NCBI RefSeq assembly: GCF_033898525.1
Contig: NZ_JAXAFJ010000002.1
Span: 496,001 to 560,000 of the forward strand
Direction of reading: 5' to 3'
From: Flaviflagellibacter rhizophilus
Lineage (GTDB): Bacteria > Pseudomonadota > Alphaproteobacteria > Rhizobiales > Methylopilaceae
DNA length: 64,000 bases
Both the position numbers and the translations under genes were made by a program. Positions 54,337 to 63,023 of this stretch are shown here, one piece after another. How positions within the stretch are numbered: position 1 is the first letter of the stretch; every line of letters starts with the position of its first letter. The notes under the pieces were generated by a model. That model was given only the letters and a program-made list of their open reading frames with translations, did not search any database and had not been told where the DNA came from.

Positions 54337-55814
54337 GGCAGCACCCGGCATTCGCCTGATGCCCAGAGGGCTTCGAGGCTGAGGATATCCGCCTTGCCGG
54401 AGGGGCTGCGCGGCCAGTGGGGTGGCACGGCGAACTGCCGGGGCAGCATGAACGCGGGCAAATGCGCGCGCAGTTCAGCGAAGAGTTGCGAGCTGCGGAG
54501 ATCGGCACCGTCAGTCACTGAAACGAGCGCGATCAGGCGGATATTGCCACCCTGCCCCGGACTTCCGAGGACAACGGCCTCCGCCACGCCGACGCAGGCC
54601 GATAGCACCTGCTCCACCTCCTCCGGATGCACGTTGCGCCCCGCGATCACGAGCATCCTGTCGGCCCGTCCTGCGAGATGCAGGAAGCCGGCATCGTCCA
54701 GCCATCCAACATCGCCGACCGACAACGCCGCCCCCGCCCGCAGCAGCCGCCCTTGCCCAAGTGCGTAGCCGGAGAAGGCCTGCCCGCTTTGTGCGAAGAC
54801 GAAGCCGCGCTCACCGTCCGGCACCGGACGCCCCGCTCCGTCGCGGATGGTGATCTCGACACCCGGAAAGGCTCTCCCGACCGAGCCATGCGGCACCGGC
54901 TCGTCCGAGCGCGCCAGTGCCACGAAGCTCAGTTCGGCGGCCCCGTAGAAGCCGCACATCGAGGCGTTGGGGAAAGCCCGCGCGAGCGCGCCGCTTTCCT
55001 TGTCCAAAGAGGGCGCGCCGCCGAACAGGATGAGGCGCACTCCGGGCATCGGCTGTGCCGCACCGCTCTCCACGGCCTGTGCCATCAGGTGCAGGTGCGA
55101 CGGCGTGCCGTAGATTACGGTCGCCTCCAGTGCCCCCGCGCGCCGCGCCGCGGCACCCGGCCGGAAGCCATCGGGGATGATAGAGCCGGCACCGCAATGA
55201 ACAGCGTGCGCGAGCGCGAAGACGGCGGTCGACTGGCTAAACGGACCCAGCGCCATGACGCGATCTGCAGGCCCGATGGCGAACTCGGCATGCAGTCCAG
55301 CAAAGCTCGCCAGCCATGAGCCGTGACTGCGGCGGAATCCCTTGGGCATCCCAGTCGTGCCGGAGGTGAACCCGATGTAGAAATCCGCGTCGTCCGAAAG
55401 GTTGGCGATGCGCACGCTGTCGCGGCAGCCGAAGGCGTCCAGCACATCTGCCGCGTCCGGCTCAGGCGGCAAACCCGCGACATCGATAACCGGCGGACCG
55501 CGTTGCGACAGCTTCACCGCGGGCTGCAGGGCCGCCAGTACGTCTCCGGTGCGCGCCTCCGGCCAAGCGGGGTCCATCACCACCGCCTCACGCCCGGCCG
55601 CCACGCTGGCAAGGAACAGCAGCGCGCAGCCCACCCCGCCGAGATCAAGCGCCACGGCTCCGTCACCCGGCGCTTCGCGCGCCAGTGCCGCGCCGAGCCT
55701 GCCCACCAGATCGTGCAGGGCGGACCAGTTCATTGGCTCCAGGCCCTCGGCAAAAAATGCCGGCGCATCCGGCCGCTCCGCCGCGTGGCGTGCCAGCGGC
55801 GCCAGCAGGTTCAT
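54333..55814 (-). CDS. AMP-forming acyl-CoA synthetase-like ligase of the biotin cluster
   Basis: 493-residue adenylate-forming enzyme. The P-loop IGFTSGTTGMPKG lies near residue 170, YGAAELSFVALARS near 315, and the hinge GWLDDAGFLHLAGRADRMLVIAGRNVHPEEVEQVL near 385-430. The terminal Lys-containing motif PRSPSGKADIL is present. The likely chemistry is ATP-dependent acyl-CoA formation; the acid (pimelate, biotin or another) is unknown. It lies between bioYY and the thiolase with 4-nt overlaps, and relatives in Bacillus are named YhfT. Confidence 0.85.
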   Translation of the reverse strand: MNLLAPLARHAAERPDAPAFFAEGLEPMNWSALHDLVGRLGAALAREAPGDGAVALDLGGVGCALLFLASVAAGREAVVMDPAWPEARTGDVLAALQPAVKLSQRGPPVIDVAGLPPEPDAADVLDAFGCRDSVRIANLSDDADFYIGFTSGTTGMPKGFRRSHGSWLASFAGLHAEFAIGPADRVMALGPFSQSTAVFALAHAVHCGAGSIIPDGFRPGAAARRAGALEATVIYGTPSHLHLMAQAVESGAAQPMPGVRLILFGGAPSLDKESGALARAFPNASMCGFYGAAELSFVALARSDEPVPHGSVGRAFPGVEITIRDGAGRPVPDGERGFVFAQSGQAFSGYALGQGRLLRAGAALSVGDVGWLDDAGFLHLAGRADRMLVIAGRNVHPEEVEQVLSACVGVAEAVVLGSPGQGGNIRLIALVSVTDGADLRSSQLFAELRAHLPAFMLPRQFAVPPHWPRSPSGKADILSLEALWASGECRVLP

Positions 55815-56929
55815 CGGCCGCGTGCGAGGGCCTGCGGAGCGGCGCGGCTGGCCAGTTCCGCGATGAAGCCGACCGCCACCGCCTTCAGCAGATCGCCCGG
55901 CAGGAACACGGTGCTGGCGTAGAACGCCTTCAGCAGGGTCAGGTTCGCCTTCCACGCCAGCCACGGAATGCCGAACGCGTACATCACGAGGATGCCGCCG
56001 ATGACCGAGGCGAAGATCGCCGCGATCAGCAGCGGCGTACGGCCCAGCTTGTCCATCATCACGCCGGTGGCGTAGGCCGCCGGCACGAAGCCGATCAGGA
56101 AGCCACCGCCCGGCCCGAAGAACACGCCGAGCCCGCCGCGCCCGCCGGCCAGAAGCGGTGCGCCAAGCGCCACCACGAACAGGAACAGCATCACCGCCAG
56201 CGCACCCTGCCGCGCGCCAAGGATGACGCCCGCCAGCATCACGCCCATGCTCTGCGCCGTGATGGGCACGCCGCCGGCCACCGGCAGGTCGAATTTCGGC
56301 AGCAGCCCAAGCGCCGCGATGATGGCCGCGAACAATGCGATGCGCACGAGATCGCGCGTCTCCATATCGCCGCCGCCACCCTCCTGAACTTCCGTGGCAA
56401 GCGACTCCCGGAACAGGAACGCGGCAAGTCCCGTGACCAGCGCCTTCACCACGCCACCCGCCAGCAGGCCAAGCGCAAGGTCCACCCCCGACCCCAGCCC
56501 ACGCCCGGTCAGCCAGAGGTTCACGGGGATGCCGATCAGGTTCAGCACCACATAGCCGCCGAGGAAGCCTGCTAGCGTCCCGCCCATGAACGGCCCCAGC
56601 CGCCCGCCCCAGCGTTCCATCGCCCAGCCGGCCACGAATGCGCCCGGCACGAAGCCCAGCACATAGCCCACCGTCGGCCCGGTGAAGACGTCGAAGCCGC
56701 CGCGCCCGCCGGCCAGGATCGGAAAGCCGAAGCCCACGCCGATCAGGAACAGCAGGGCCGAGAGCGCGCCGTTGCGCGGGCCGAGAAACACGCCGGCGAG
56801 CGTCACGCCAAGGCTCTGCGCGGTGATCGGCACGCCTCCCAGCATCGGCAGGTCGAAGCGCGGTACGAGGCCGAGAGCCGCAATGAGCGCTGCGAAGAAC
56901 ACCACCCGGCCCAGTGTCCTGAGATCCAT
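55811..56929 (-). CDS. bioY: Fused tandem BioY-BioY substrate-binding component of the biotin ECF transporter
   Basis: 372 residues encoding two BioY units in one frame. Unit 1 (about 1-177) and unit 2 (about 189-372) both contain FDLP-(V/M)-x-GGVPITAQS-(L/M)-GV and GGRGG and six membrane segments each. A linker near 178-188 (TEVQEGGGGD) joins them. Standard BioY is about 190 residues. Inside the fusion an AGGAGG lies 14 nt before the ATG that begins unit 2, hinting at fusion of two once-separate genes. The ATG at 56927-56929 overlaps the bioN stop. Confidence 0.9.
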   Translation of the reverse strand: MDLRTLGRVVFFAALIAALGLVPRFDLPMLGGVPITAQSLGVTLAGVFLGPRNGALSALLFLIGVGFGFPILAGGRGGFDVFTGPTVGYVLGFVPGAFVAGWAMERWGGRLGPFMGGTLAGFLGGYVVLNLIGIPVNLWLTGRGLGSGVDLALGLLAGGVVKALVTGLAAFLFRESLATEVQEGGGGDMETRDLVRIALFAAIIAALGLLPKFDLPVAGGVPITAQSMGVMLAGVILGARQGALAVMLFLFVVALGAPLLAGGRGGLGVFFGPGGGFLIGFVPAAYATGVMMDKLGRTPLLIAAIFASVIGGILVMYAFGIPWLAWKANLTLLKAFYASTVFLPGDLLKAVAVGFIAELASRAAPQALARGR

Positions 56930-57534
56930 CACCTGCCCTCTCGGCGAAAGCCACGCGCGTCCAGCGACTCGGCAACCTGCTCGCCGAGTCGTAGCGTTTC
57001 CACGATGAAGGGCGCAATCAGCCGGAAGCCCGGTTTGCGGCCCGTGCGCGCCCGCCATGCCTCCTGGCGTGCCTCCCAATTGGCGCCGAGCACCGGCACG
57101 AAGCGGATGACCAGCGCCACCGCCAGCGCGAGCTTGCGCGGGTTGATGCCAAGCGGCCGGAACAGCCTCAGCACGGGCATCATGGCGTTCATCATGCCCT
57201 GCATGGTCGTGGTCATGCTGACGAGATCCGCCAGCAGCACCATCAGGACGAGGCGGATCACCGCCACGAACCCGGCCAGCGGATCCCCGGAAATGAGGTG
57301 GAGTCCGAACAGGATGGCGAGCAGCGGCAGGAAGGCGCGCAGTCCAGCGATGCGGCGCAGCGCCTGCTGCCCGAGCGACGCATAGGCCGCAAGGCACAGG
57401 CACAGGCAGGCCAGCAGCAACCGCCAGTCCTGCACGGGCAGCAGGGCCACGCTGACGGCCGCCAGCGCCAGCAGCTTCACGCCCGGCCAGATCCGGTGCA
57501 GCCAGGAGCGGCCCTCGAAATAGCCGGCGATCAC
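56929..57534 (-). CDS. bioN: ECF transporter T component BioN
   Basis: 201-residue EcfT-type membrane protein with the conserved N-terminal amphipathic start IAGYFEGRSWLHRIWPGVKLLAL and four or five helices. The coupling-helix pattern ARG (ESLDARGFRREGR) at the C-terminus contacts the ATPase. It overlaps bioM at the start and bioY at the end, so the three form one transcript. It energises biotin import with BioM and BioY. Confidence 0.9.
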   Translation of the reverse strand: MIAGYFEGRSWLHRIWPGVKLLALAAVSVALLPVQDWRLLLACLCLCLAAYASLGQQALRRIAGLRAFLPLLAILFGLHLISGDPLAGFVAVIRLVLMVLLADLVSMTTTMQGMMNAMMPVLRLFRPLGINPRKLALAVALVIRFVPVLGANWEARQEAWRARTGRKPGFRLIAPFIVETLRLGEQVAESLDARGFRREGR

Positions 57535-58274
57535 GTGCCCGGCCCCGCATAGCCGACGCTGTCGAAATAGGCCGGCAGCACCCCGTCAGGGGCGCCGTCC
57601 ATCCTCACCCTTCCGGCTTCCAGCCAGATCAGCCGGTCGAAATCGCGCAGGAGATCGAAATCGTGGGTGACCATCACCACCCGCTGCGGCAGCGCGCGCA
57701 AGCGGCGGCGAAGGTCCAGCCGGGTTGGCAGATCGAGGCTGGAAAACGGCTCGTCCAGCAGAAGGATCGACGGCCCGCCGGACAGCACCGCCAGAAGGCA
57801 CACCAGTTGTTTCTGCCCCTCGGAAAGCGCGTGCGTGGCGCGGCCTTCCCAGCCGGCGCAGCCATGCTCGGCCAGCAGCGCCGCTGCCTGCCGCTTCGCC
57901 TCCTTGGTGGGGAGGCCGTTCTCGGTCATGCCGAAGCTGATTTCCTCCTCAACCGTCGGGAAGAGGATCTGGTGATCGGGATTCTGGAACAGGAAGCCGA
58001 TGTGGCGCGGCAGGTCGCGGCGATGCTCGCGCGTATCCAGCCCATGCACCTGGACCGTGCCTGCATCCGGCATCAGCAGACCGCCCGCGAGCCGCAGCAG
58101 CGTGCTCTTGCCCGAGCCGTTATTGCCGATGAGCCCGATGCGCGGCTCTGTCAGCGTCAGCGAAAACCCGTCGAACACCCGCCGTTCGCCACGCGTCAGC
58201 GCCACGCCGTCAAACCGCAGATGCGGCTTCGGCTCGGTCGTGGCTGGTGTGGTCGGCTCGTGCTCGGCTCGCAT
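57531..58274 (-). CDS. bioM: ECF transporter ATPase BioM
   Basis: 247-residue ABC ATPase. Walker A IGNNGSGKST near residue 50, the Q-loop FQNPDHQILFPTVEEEI typical of ECF ATPases, the degenerate signature LSEGQKQLV and Walker B SILLLDEPFSSLD. Only one ATPase gene is present, so BioM presumably works as a homodimer. It starts 9 nt after gntK. Confidence 0.92.
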   Translation of the reverse strand: MRAEHEPTTPATTEPKPHLRFDGVALTRGERRVFDGFSLTLTEPRIGLIGNNGSGKSTLLRLAGGLLMPDAGTVQVHGLDTREHRRDLPRHIGFLFQNPDHQILFPTVEEEISFGMTENGLPTKEAKRQAAALLAEHGCAGWEGRATHALSEGQKQLVCLLAVLSGGPSILLLDEPFSSLDLPTRLDLRRRLRALPQRVVMVTHDFDLLRDFDRLIWLEAGRVRMDGAPDGVLPAYFDSVGYAGPGT

Positions 58275-58283
58275 GGAGCCGCC

Positions 58284-58811
58284 TTATCCCGCTCCCCTGC
58301 CGCCGTCCAGCTTGCAGAGAACATCCGGCAGTTCCGCGAGCGCCTCCGCGGCCCGCTCCGCCACCTCGGCAGGCTCGCCTTCCACGCTGACGCGCACGGA
58401 GCGTTCGTCGCGTCCGGGCACTTCCAGAGCGACGAACTGGCTGCGCAGCAGGCTTGCCGGCATGAAGTGCCCGCTCCGCTGTTGGAGCCGCTGCTCCAGC
58501 ACCGAGCGCGGAACGTCGAGGTAGACGAACACGGCACCGGCATCTCCCCGGCGCAGTTCGTCGCGATAGCTCCGCTTCAGCGCCGAGCAGGCCAGCACGA
58601 TCTGCTCGTTCTCGTGCCGCGCCTGGCGCATGCGGTCCGCCACTGCCTTCAGCCACGGCCCGCGGTCATCGTCGTCGAGGGCCATGCCGGCGCGCATCTT
58701 CGTCACATTTGCCGACGGGTGCAGGTCGTCGGCGTCGACGAAGACAAGACCCAGCCGCTCGGCCAGCAGCCAGCCGACCGTGCTCTTGCCCGAGCCCGAC
58801 ACGCCCATCAC
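58284..58811 (-). CDS. gntK: Gluconokinase
   Basis: Phosphorylates gluconate to 6-phosphogluconate. P-loop GVSGSGKSTV at residue 3, GLVFVDADDLHPSANVTKM near 25, CSALKRSYRDELR near 75 and the C-terminal GHFMPASLLRSQFVALE are typical. I placed the start at GTG 58811, after GGGGGGA, giving 175 aa; ATG 58808 is the next choice and the real start could lie slightly upstream. It belongs to a gnd-zwf-pgl-gntK block. Confidence 0.88.
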   Translation of the reverse strand: MMGVSGSGKSTVGWLLAERLGLVFVDADDLHPSANVTKMRAGMALDDDDRGPWLKAVADRMRQARHENEQIVLACSALKRSYRDELRRGDAGAVFVYLDVPRSVLEQRLQQRSGHFMPASLLRSQFVALEVPGRDERSVRVSVEGEPAEVAERAAEALAELPDVLCKLDGGRGAG

Positions 58812-58837
58812 GACAAGGGTTCCCCCCGTCCTGCCGC

Positions 58838-59557
58838 TCAGCGCTGTTCTCCTGCCGCCGCCCGGTCGATGAACCAGGTCAGCCGGCCCACGGGCTTCAG
58901 CCGCGCGGCGGGCACATGCTCGCCTTTGCGCACGCGATCCAGCGCGACGGCCTTGCTGGCGCCGCTCACGAGGAAACCGGAGGCCCGGCAGCTTTCGAGA
59001 ACGGGAAAGGTCAGGGTCACGCGCGGCACATGCGGCTCCATGCCGGCGTCCGCGGCGACAGCCCACCGCTCCGCTTCAACAAGGGCCGGAGAGCCGGGGA
59101 ACAGCGAGGCCGTGTGCCCGTCATCGCCCATGCCGTTCAGCACCAGGTCGAACAGCGGACGCTCCGGGTCCAGCCGATCCGCGCCGTAGAACGCCTTCAG
59201 CTCGGCTTCGTAGAGCCGCGCGCTCTCCTCCGGTGAGGAGGTCTCGGTAGAGATGGCGTGCACATTGTTCGTCGGGATGGCGACATGGTCCAGCAGGGCG
59301 CGCCGCGCCATGCTCATATTGTTGCGCGGATCATCCGGCGGCACGAAGCGCTCGTCGCTGAGGAAGACGTGGATCCGCTCCCAGGGCAGGTCCACCGCCT
59401 GCAGCAGCCGGTAGAGCCGCTCCGGCGTCGAACCTCCGGTCAGGCACACCGCAATGCGATCGCTGCCCGCGCGCACGGTGTCGATGAACCATTGCTCGGC
59501 CGCGCGCGCCAGGGCGTCGGCATCCGTCTGCTGGTTGATGTGGTGGTCGTCGAGCAT
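58838..59557 (-). CDS. pgl: 6-phosphogluconolactonase
   Basis: 239 residues. CLTGGSTPERLYRLLQ near residue 40, HVFLSDERFVPPDDPRNNM near 65 and the family motif LNGMGDDGHTASLFPG near 145 are clear. The ATG at 59555-59557 lies 2 nt from the zwf stop; an earlier ATG exists in frame but overlaps zwf more. It performs the second step of the oxidative pentose phosphate pathway. Confidence 0.95.
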   Translation of the reverse strand: MLDDHHINQQTDADALARAAEQWFIDTVRAGSDRIAVCLTGGSTPERLYRLLQAVDLPWERIHVFLSDERFVPPDDPRNNMSMARRALLDHVAIPTNNVHAISTETSSPEESARLYEAELKAFYGADRLDPERPLFDLVLNGMGDDGHTASLFPGSPALVEAERWAVAADAGMEPHVPRVTLTFPVLESCRASGFLVSGASKAVALDRVRKGEHVPAARLKPVGRLTWFIDRAAAGEQR

Positions 59558-59559
59558 GG

Positions 59560-61077
59560 CTAGATGAGCTCCCGCCATTTGCGGCCGTCACGGGCCAGCA
59601 GGTCATGGGCCGCCTTGGGGCCATCGCTGCCGGCGGCATAGGTCTCGAGCCCGTTGGTGCCGGCATTCTTCCAGGCCTGCAGGAACGGCTCCACTGCCCG
59701 CCAGCCGGCTTCCACGCCATCGGCGCGCTGGTAGAGGATCGAGTCGCCCGTCATGCAGTCGTAGATCAGGGTCTCGTAGCCGGTGGCCGGCACCGCCTCG
59801 AAATAGTCCTTGTAGCGGAAGGTCATGCCCACGGGCGCGATCTCCACCTCCGGGCCGGGGATCTTCGCGTTGAAGTGCAGCTTCATGCCCTCCTCCGGCG
59901 CGATGCGGATAACCAGCAGGTTCTCAGCCAGTTCCTCCATCGGCAGGTTTCGGAACATGGAGACGGGAGCCTGCTTGAACTTCACCACGATCTCGGTGCG
60001 GCGAATCCCCATGGCCTTGCCGGTGCGGAGATAGAAAGGCACGCCGGCCCAGCGCCAGTTGTCGATGTCCAGCCGCATGGCGGCAAAGGTCTCTGTCGTG
60101 CTTTCGGCACCGACATGCTGCGCATCGCGGTAGGCGCCGACCTGGCGGTCCCCGATCTCGCCGGCCACGTATTGGCCACGCACGGAATGCGCGAGAGCCT
60201 CCTCGGGCGTGTTGATGCGGATCGAGTCGAGCGCCTCGGCCTTCTCCGAGCGAACGCCATTGGCCTCGAAGCGAGACGGCGGCTCCATGGCGACCAGCGA
60301 CAGCAGCTGGAACAGATGGTTCGGCACCATGTCCCGCAGCGCGCCCGTCGCGTCGTAGAACTGGCCGCGAAGCCCCACATCCACGGTCTCGGCGACCGTG
60401 ATCTGCACATGGTCGATGTGGTTGCGGTTCCACACCGGCTCAAACAGGCCGTTGGCGAAGCGCAGGATCAGGATGTTCTGGACCGTTTCCTTGCCGAGGT
60501 AATGGTCCATGCGGAAGATCTGGTCTTCCTTCAGCACCGCCAGCAGCTTCCGGTTCAGGGCCTGCGCGGATGCGAGATCGGTGCCGAACGGCTTCTCGAC
60601 GATCACGCGCCGCCAGGCACCGTTCTCTTCCTGCGTCAGACCGGCTGCCGCCAGATGCTCGGCAATGGGCGCAAACATCGTCGGCGGCGTGGCGCAGTAG
60701 AACAGGCGATTGCCGCCTGTCCCGCGAACCCCCTCGATTGCCTCGAGCGCGCGCTTCAGGTCTCCATAGGTCTTGTCATCGTTCAGGTCGCCATAGACGA
60801 ACTGGATGCAGGCCAGCAGCCGGTCCGCCACCTGGCGGTCCACCTTTTGGGTGCCGAACTGCGCCAGCGCCGCCCGCATGTCGTTGCGGAAGGCGTCGGG
60901 GCTCATCTGCTCGCGGCCGACGGCCACGATGCTGAACTGCTCCGACAGAAGGCCCTGCGCCGCAAGATTGTACAGCGCCGGCATCAGCAGCCGCCGGGTC
61001 AGATCACCCAGCGCGCCGAAAATGACGAAGGAACAAGGGTCTGCGGGCGGAGTCTGGACTTTCTTCTCAATTGACAT
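59560..61077 (-). CDS. zwf: Glucose-6-phosphate 1-dehydrogenase
   Basis: 505 residues. The coenzyme loop IFGALGDLTRRLL lies near residue 23, the substrate motif FRMDHYLGKE near 190, and the C-terminal SYKDYF-type stretch appears as FRYKDYFEAVP. It produces NAD(P)H and 6-phosphogluconolactone. It overlaps gnd by 11 nt. Confidence 0.96.
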   Translation of the reverse strand: MSIEKKVQTPPADPCSFVIFGALGDLTRRLLMPALYNLAAQGLLSEQFSIVAVGREQMSPDAFRNDMRAALAQFGTQKVDRQVADRLLACIQFVYGDLNDDKTYGDLKRALEAIEGVRGTGGNRLFYCATPPTMFAPIAEHLAAAGLTQEENGAWRRVIVEKPFGTDLASAQALNRKLLAVLKEDQIFRMDHYLGKETVQNILILRFANGLFEPVWNRNHIDHVQITVAETVDVGLRGQFYDATGALRDMVPNHLFQLLSLVAMEPPSRFEANGVRSEKAEALDSIRINTPEEALAHSVRGQYVAGEIGDRQVGAYRDAQHVGAESTTETFAAMRLDIDNWRWAGVPFYLRTGKAMGIRRTEIVVKFKQAPVSMFRNLPMEELAENLLVIRIAPEEGMKLHFNAKIPGPEVEIAPVGMTFRYKDYFEAVPATGYETLIYDCMTGDSILYQRADGVEAGWRAVEPFLQAWKNAGTNGLETYAAGSDGPKAAHDLLARDGRKWRELI

Positions 61078-62062
61078 CTGGCGGTGGCACCTTTGGCTCG
61101 AGATGACCGCCGAAGCCCTTCCGCATGGCGGAAAGCACCTTTTCCGCGAATGTGTGCTCCTGGCGGGAGCGGAAGCGTGCGAACAAGGCGGAGGACAGCA
61201 CTTCAGCCGGCACCGCCTCGTCGATGGCGGCCTGGATCGTCCAGCGTCCTTCGCCGGAATCCTCCACATAGCCGGAATAGTTCTTCAGCGTGCCATCCTC
61301 GACCAGCGCGGCGGCGGTCAGGTCCAGCAGCCAGGACGTCACCACGCTTCCGCGCCGCCACACCTCGGCGACCTCGGTGATGTTGATGTCGAGGCGCAAC
61401 TCTTCGGGAAGACGCTCCGACGCCGCGTTCTTCATGATGTCGAAGCCCTCGGCATAGGCCTGCATCATTCCGTATTCGATGCCGTTGTGGACCATCTTGA
61501 CGAAATGGCCCGCGCCGCTCGGTCCGGCATGGATATAGCCTTCCTCGGAACGGGAATGCCCGCCCTCGCGCCCGGAGGTGCGGGGGATGGTGCCGTGCCC
61601 GGGCGCCAGCGCCTGGAAGATGGGGTCCAGTCGCTCCACCTCGGAGGCCTCGCCACCGATCATCAGGCAATAGCCCCGATCCACGCCCCAGATGCCGCCG
61701 CTGGTTCCGACATCCAGATAGAAGATGCCGAGTTCGGCCGCCTGCCGGGAGCGGCGGATATCGTCCTTCCAGAACGAATTGCCGCCATCGATGATGGTGT
61801 CGCCGGGCTCCATCATCTGCATCAGATCCTGCACCACGGCTTCGGTGATGTGCCCCGAAGGCACCATCACCCACGCGGTGCGCGGCTTCTCCAGCTTCTG
61901 GACGAACTCTTCCAGGCTGGCTGATCCGGTGGCGCCCTCCTCCACGAGGGCCTGAACGGCGGCGGTGTCGCGGTCGTAGACAACCGCTGTGTGGCCCTTC
62001 ACGTGCAGGCGGCGCACGATGTTGCCACCCATGCGGCCGAGGCCGATCATTCCAAGCTGCAT
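61067..62062 (-). CDS. gnd: 6-phosphogluconate dehydrogenase (decarboxylating), short NAD-type
   Basis: 331 residues, the short class of 6PGDH rather than the about 470-residue one. Features: LGMIGLGRMGGNIVRRL at the N-terminus, VMVPSGHITEAV, the substrate helix HFVKMVHNGIEYGMMQAYAEGF near 180 and LGIFYLDVGTSGGIWG. Short-form enzymes often prefer NAD. The ATG at 62060-62062 has a GGAGGATTTTC ribosome site. Confidence 0.94.
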   Translation of the reverse strand: MQLGMIGLGRMGGNIVRRLHVKGHTAVVYDRDTAAVQALVEEGATGSASLEEFVQKLEKPRTAWVMVPSGHITEAVVQDLMQMMEPGDTIIDGGNSFWKDDIRRSRQAAELGIFYLDVGTSGGIWGVDRGYCLMIGGEASEVERLDPIFQALAPGHGTIPRTSGREGGHSRSEEGYIHAGPSGAGHFVKMVHNGIEYGMMQAYAEGFDIMKNAASERLPEELRLDINITEVAEVWRRGSVVTSWLLDLTAAALVEDGTLKNYSGYVEDSGEGRWTIQAAIDEAVPAEVLSSALFARFRSRQEHTFAEKVLSAMRKGFGGHLEPKVPPPDVN

Positions 62063-62153
62063 CGAAAATCCTCCGTGCCCGACATAGTGCGCGATCACGA
62101 CATGCCAAAGACCTGCGCCGATTTGCCAATCGGCCTAAGCCGAAAGACGGTGA

Positions 62154-63023
62154 TCAGATTCGCCCACGCTGGGCCATCGCGGGCCGCACCATATAGGCGA
62201 TCCAGTTTCGTATTTCGGAGAGGCGCCGGTCCTCATCCAGCACGTCCCTGTCATAGCCAAGGCGCCAGGAGAGATCGGTGCGCGAAGGGTCGGCCTCCAG
62301 CGCCCGCAGATCGGTCACATGGGCGTGGAGGTCCTCCTCGGCGCGAAACGGGCCCTCCTCCACCAGCACCCTGCCATAGCGCTCAAGCACCGCGATCATG
62401 TCCTTTAACGTGAACTCGGGATGATACTGCACGCCCCAGAACGTGCCGTTCCCGTGCCGGATTTCCGCGGCCTGAACCTCGGAGAAGCTGTTGGTCGCCG
62501 TCACCGTCATGCCGGAGGGCCGCTCCGAAACCTCGTCCGTGTGAACCGCAGGCGCATCGAACGCCCAACCCTTGCCGTCATGCATGGGGTGTGCCCGCCC
62601 GGCCTCCGTCAGGGCGATCTTGCGGGCAAGGCCGATCTCGCGCCCCTTGGGCGAGCGCCGGACGCTGCCACCGGCCGCCACGGTCGCCACCTGAAGCCCC
62701 CAGCACGAGCCGAAGAACGGAACGCCCGAATCGAACACCGCACGCGCGAAGTCCACCTGCCGCAGGCATTCCGGCTTCTCGTCATAGATGTTGAGCGACG
62801 AGCCGGTCATCGCCACGCCGTCATAGCCGCCGAGCCCGCCGCTGTCGGGCAGGTTCGCACCGGGATCGGCGGGGAAGCAGATGTCCACCACCGCGTCCGG
62901 AACGATGTGGCGCAGCACGTCGGAATAGCCTTCGCTGTAGGTCTTGCCGCGTATAGCCGCCTGCCGCTCCCGCGCCCGTTGGGTGTTGCCCTCGACGACC
63001 AGCAGCCTTGGTGCCCGCGTCAC
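62154..63023 (-). CDS. Class I glutamine amidotransferase-like protein
   Basis: 289 residues with the triad motifs of class I GATases: nucleophile FFGSCWGLQVATVA near residue 95 and GVQYHPEFTL near 190. It starts with GTG at 63021-63023, overlapping the stop of the alcohol dehydrogenase (GTGA). Similar proteins sit with alcohol and aldehyde dehydrogenases in Rhizobiales, where a gamma-glutamyl hydrolase role is proposed for some. The substrate is unknown. Confidence 0.85.
   Translation of the reverse strand: MTRAPRLLVVEGNTQRARERQAAIRGKTYSEGYSDVLRHIVPDAVVDICFPADPGANLPDSGGLGGYDGVAMTGSSLNIYDEKPECLRQVDFARAVFDSGVPFFGSCWGLQVATVAAGGSVRRSPKGREIGLARKIALTEAGRAHPMHDGKGWAFDAPAVHTDEVSERPSGMTVTATNSFSEVQAAEIRHGNGTFWGVQYHPEFTLKDMIAVLERYGRVLVEEGPFRAEEDLHAHVTDLRALEADPSRTDLSWRLGYDRDVLDEDRRLSEIRNWIAYMVRPAMAQRGRI

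Noticed and set aside
55815..57017. Extension of the ligase gene across bioY
   Set aside because: The frame remains open by chance; the bioY coding sequence occupies this region and the ligase motifs begin after 55814.
58275..58300. BioR operator (TTATnnATAA) upstream of bioM
   Set aside because: I found no such palindrome in the short gap between gntK and bioM.
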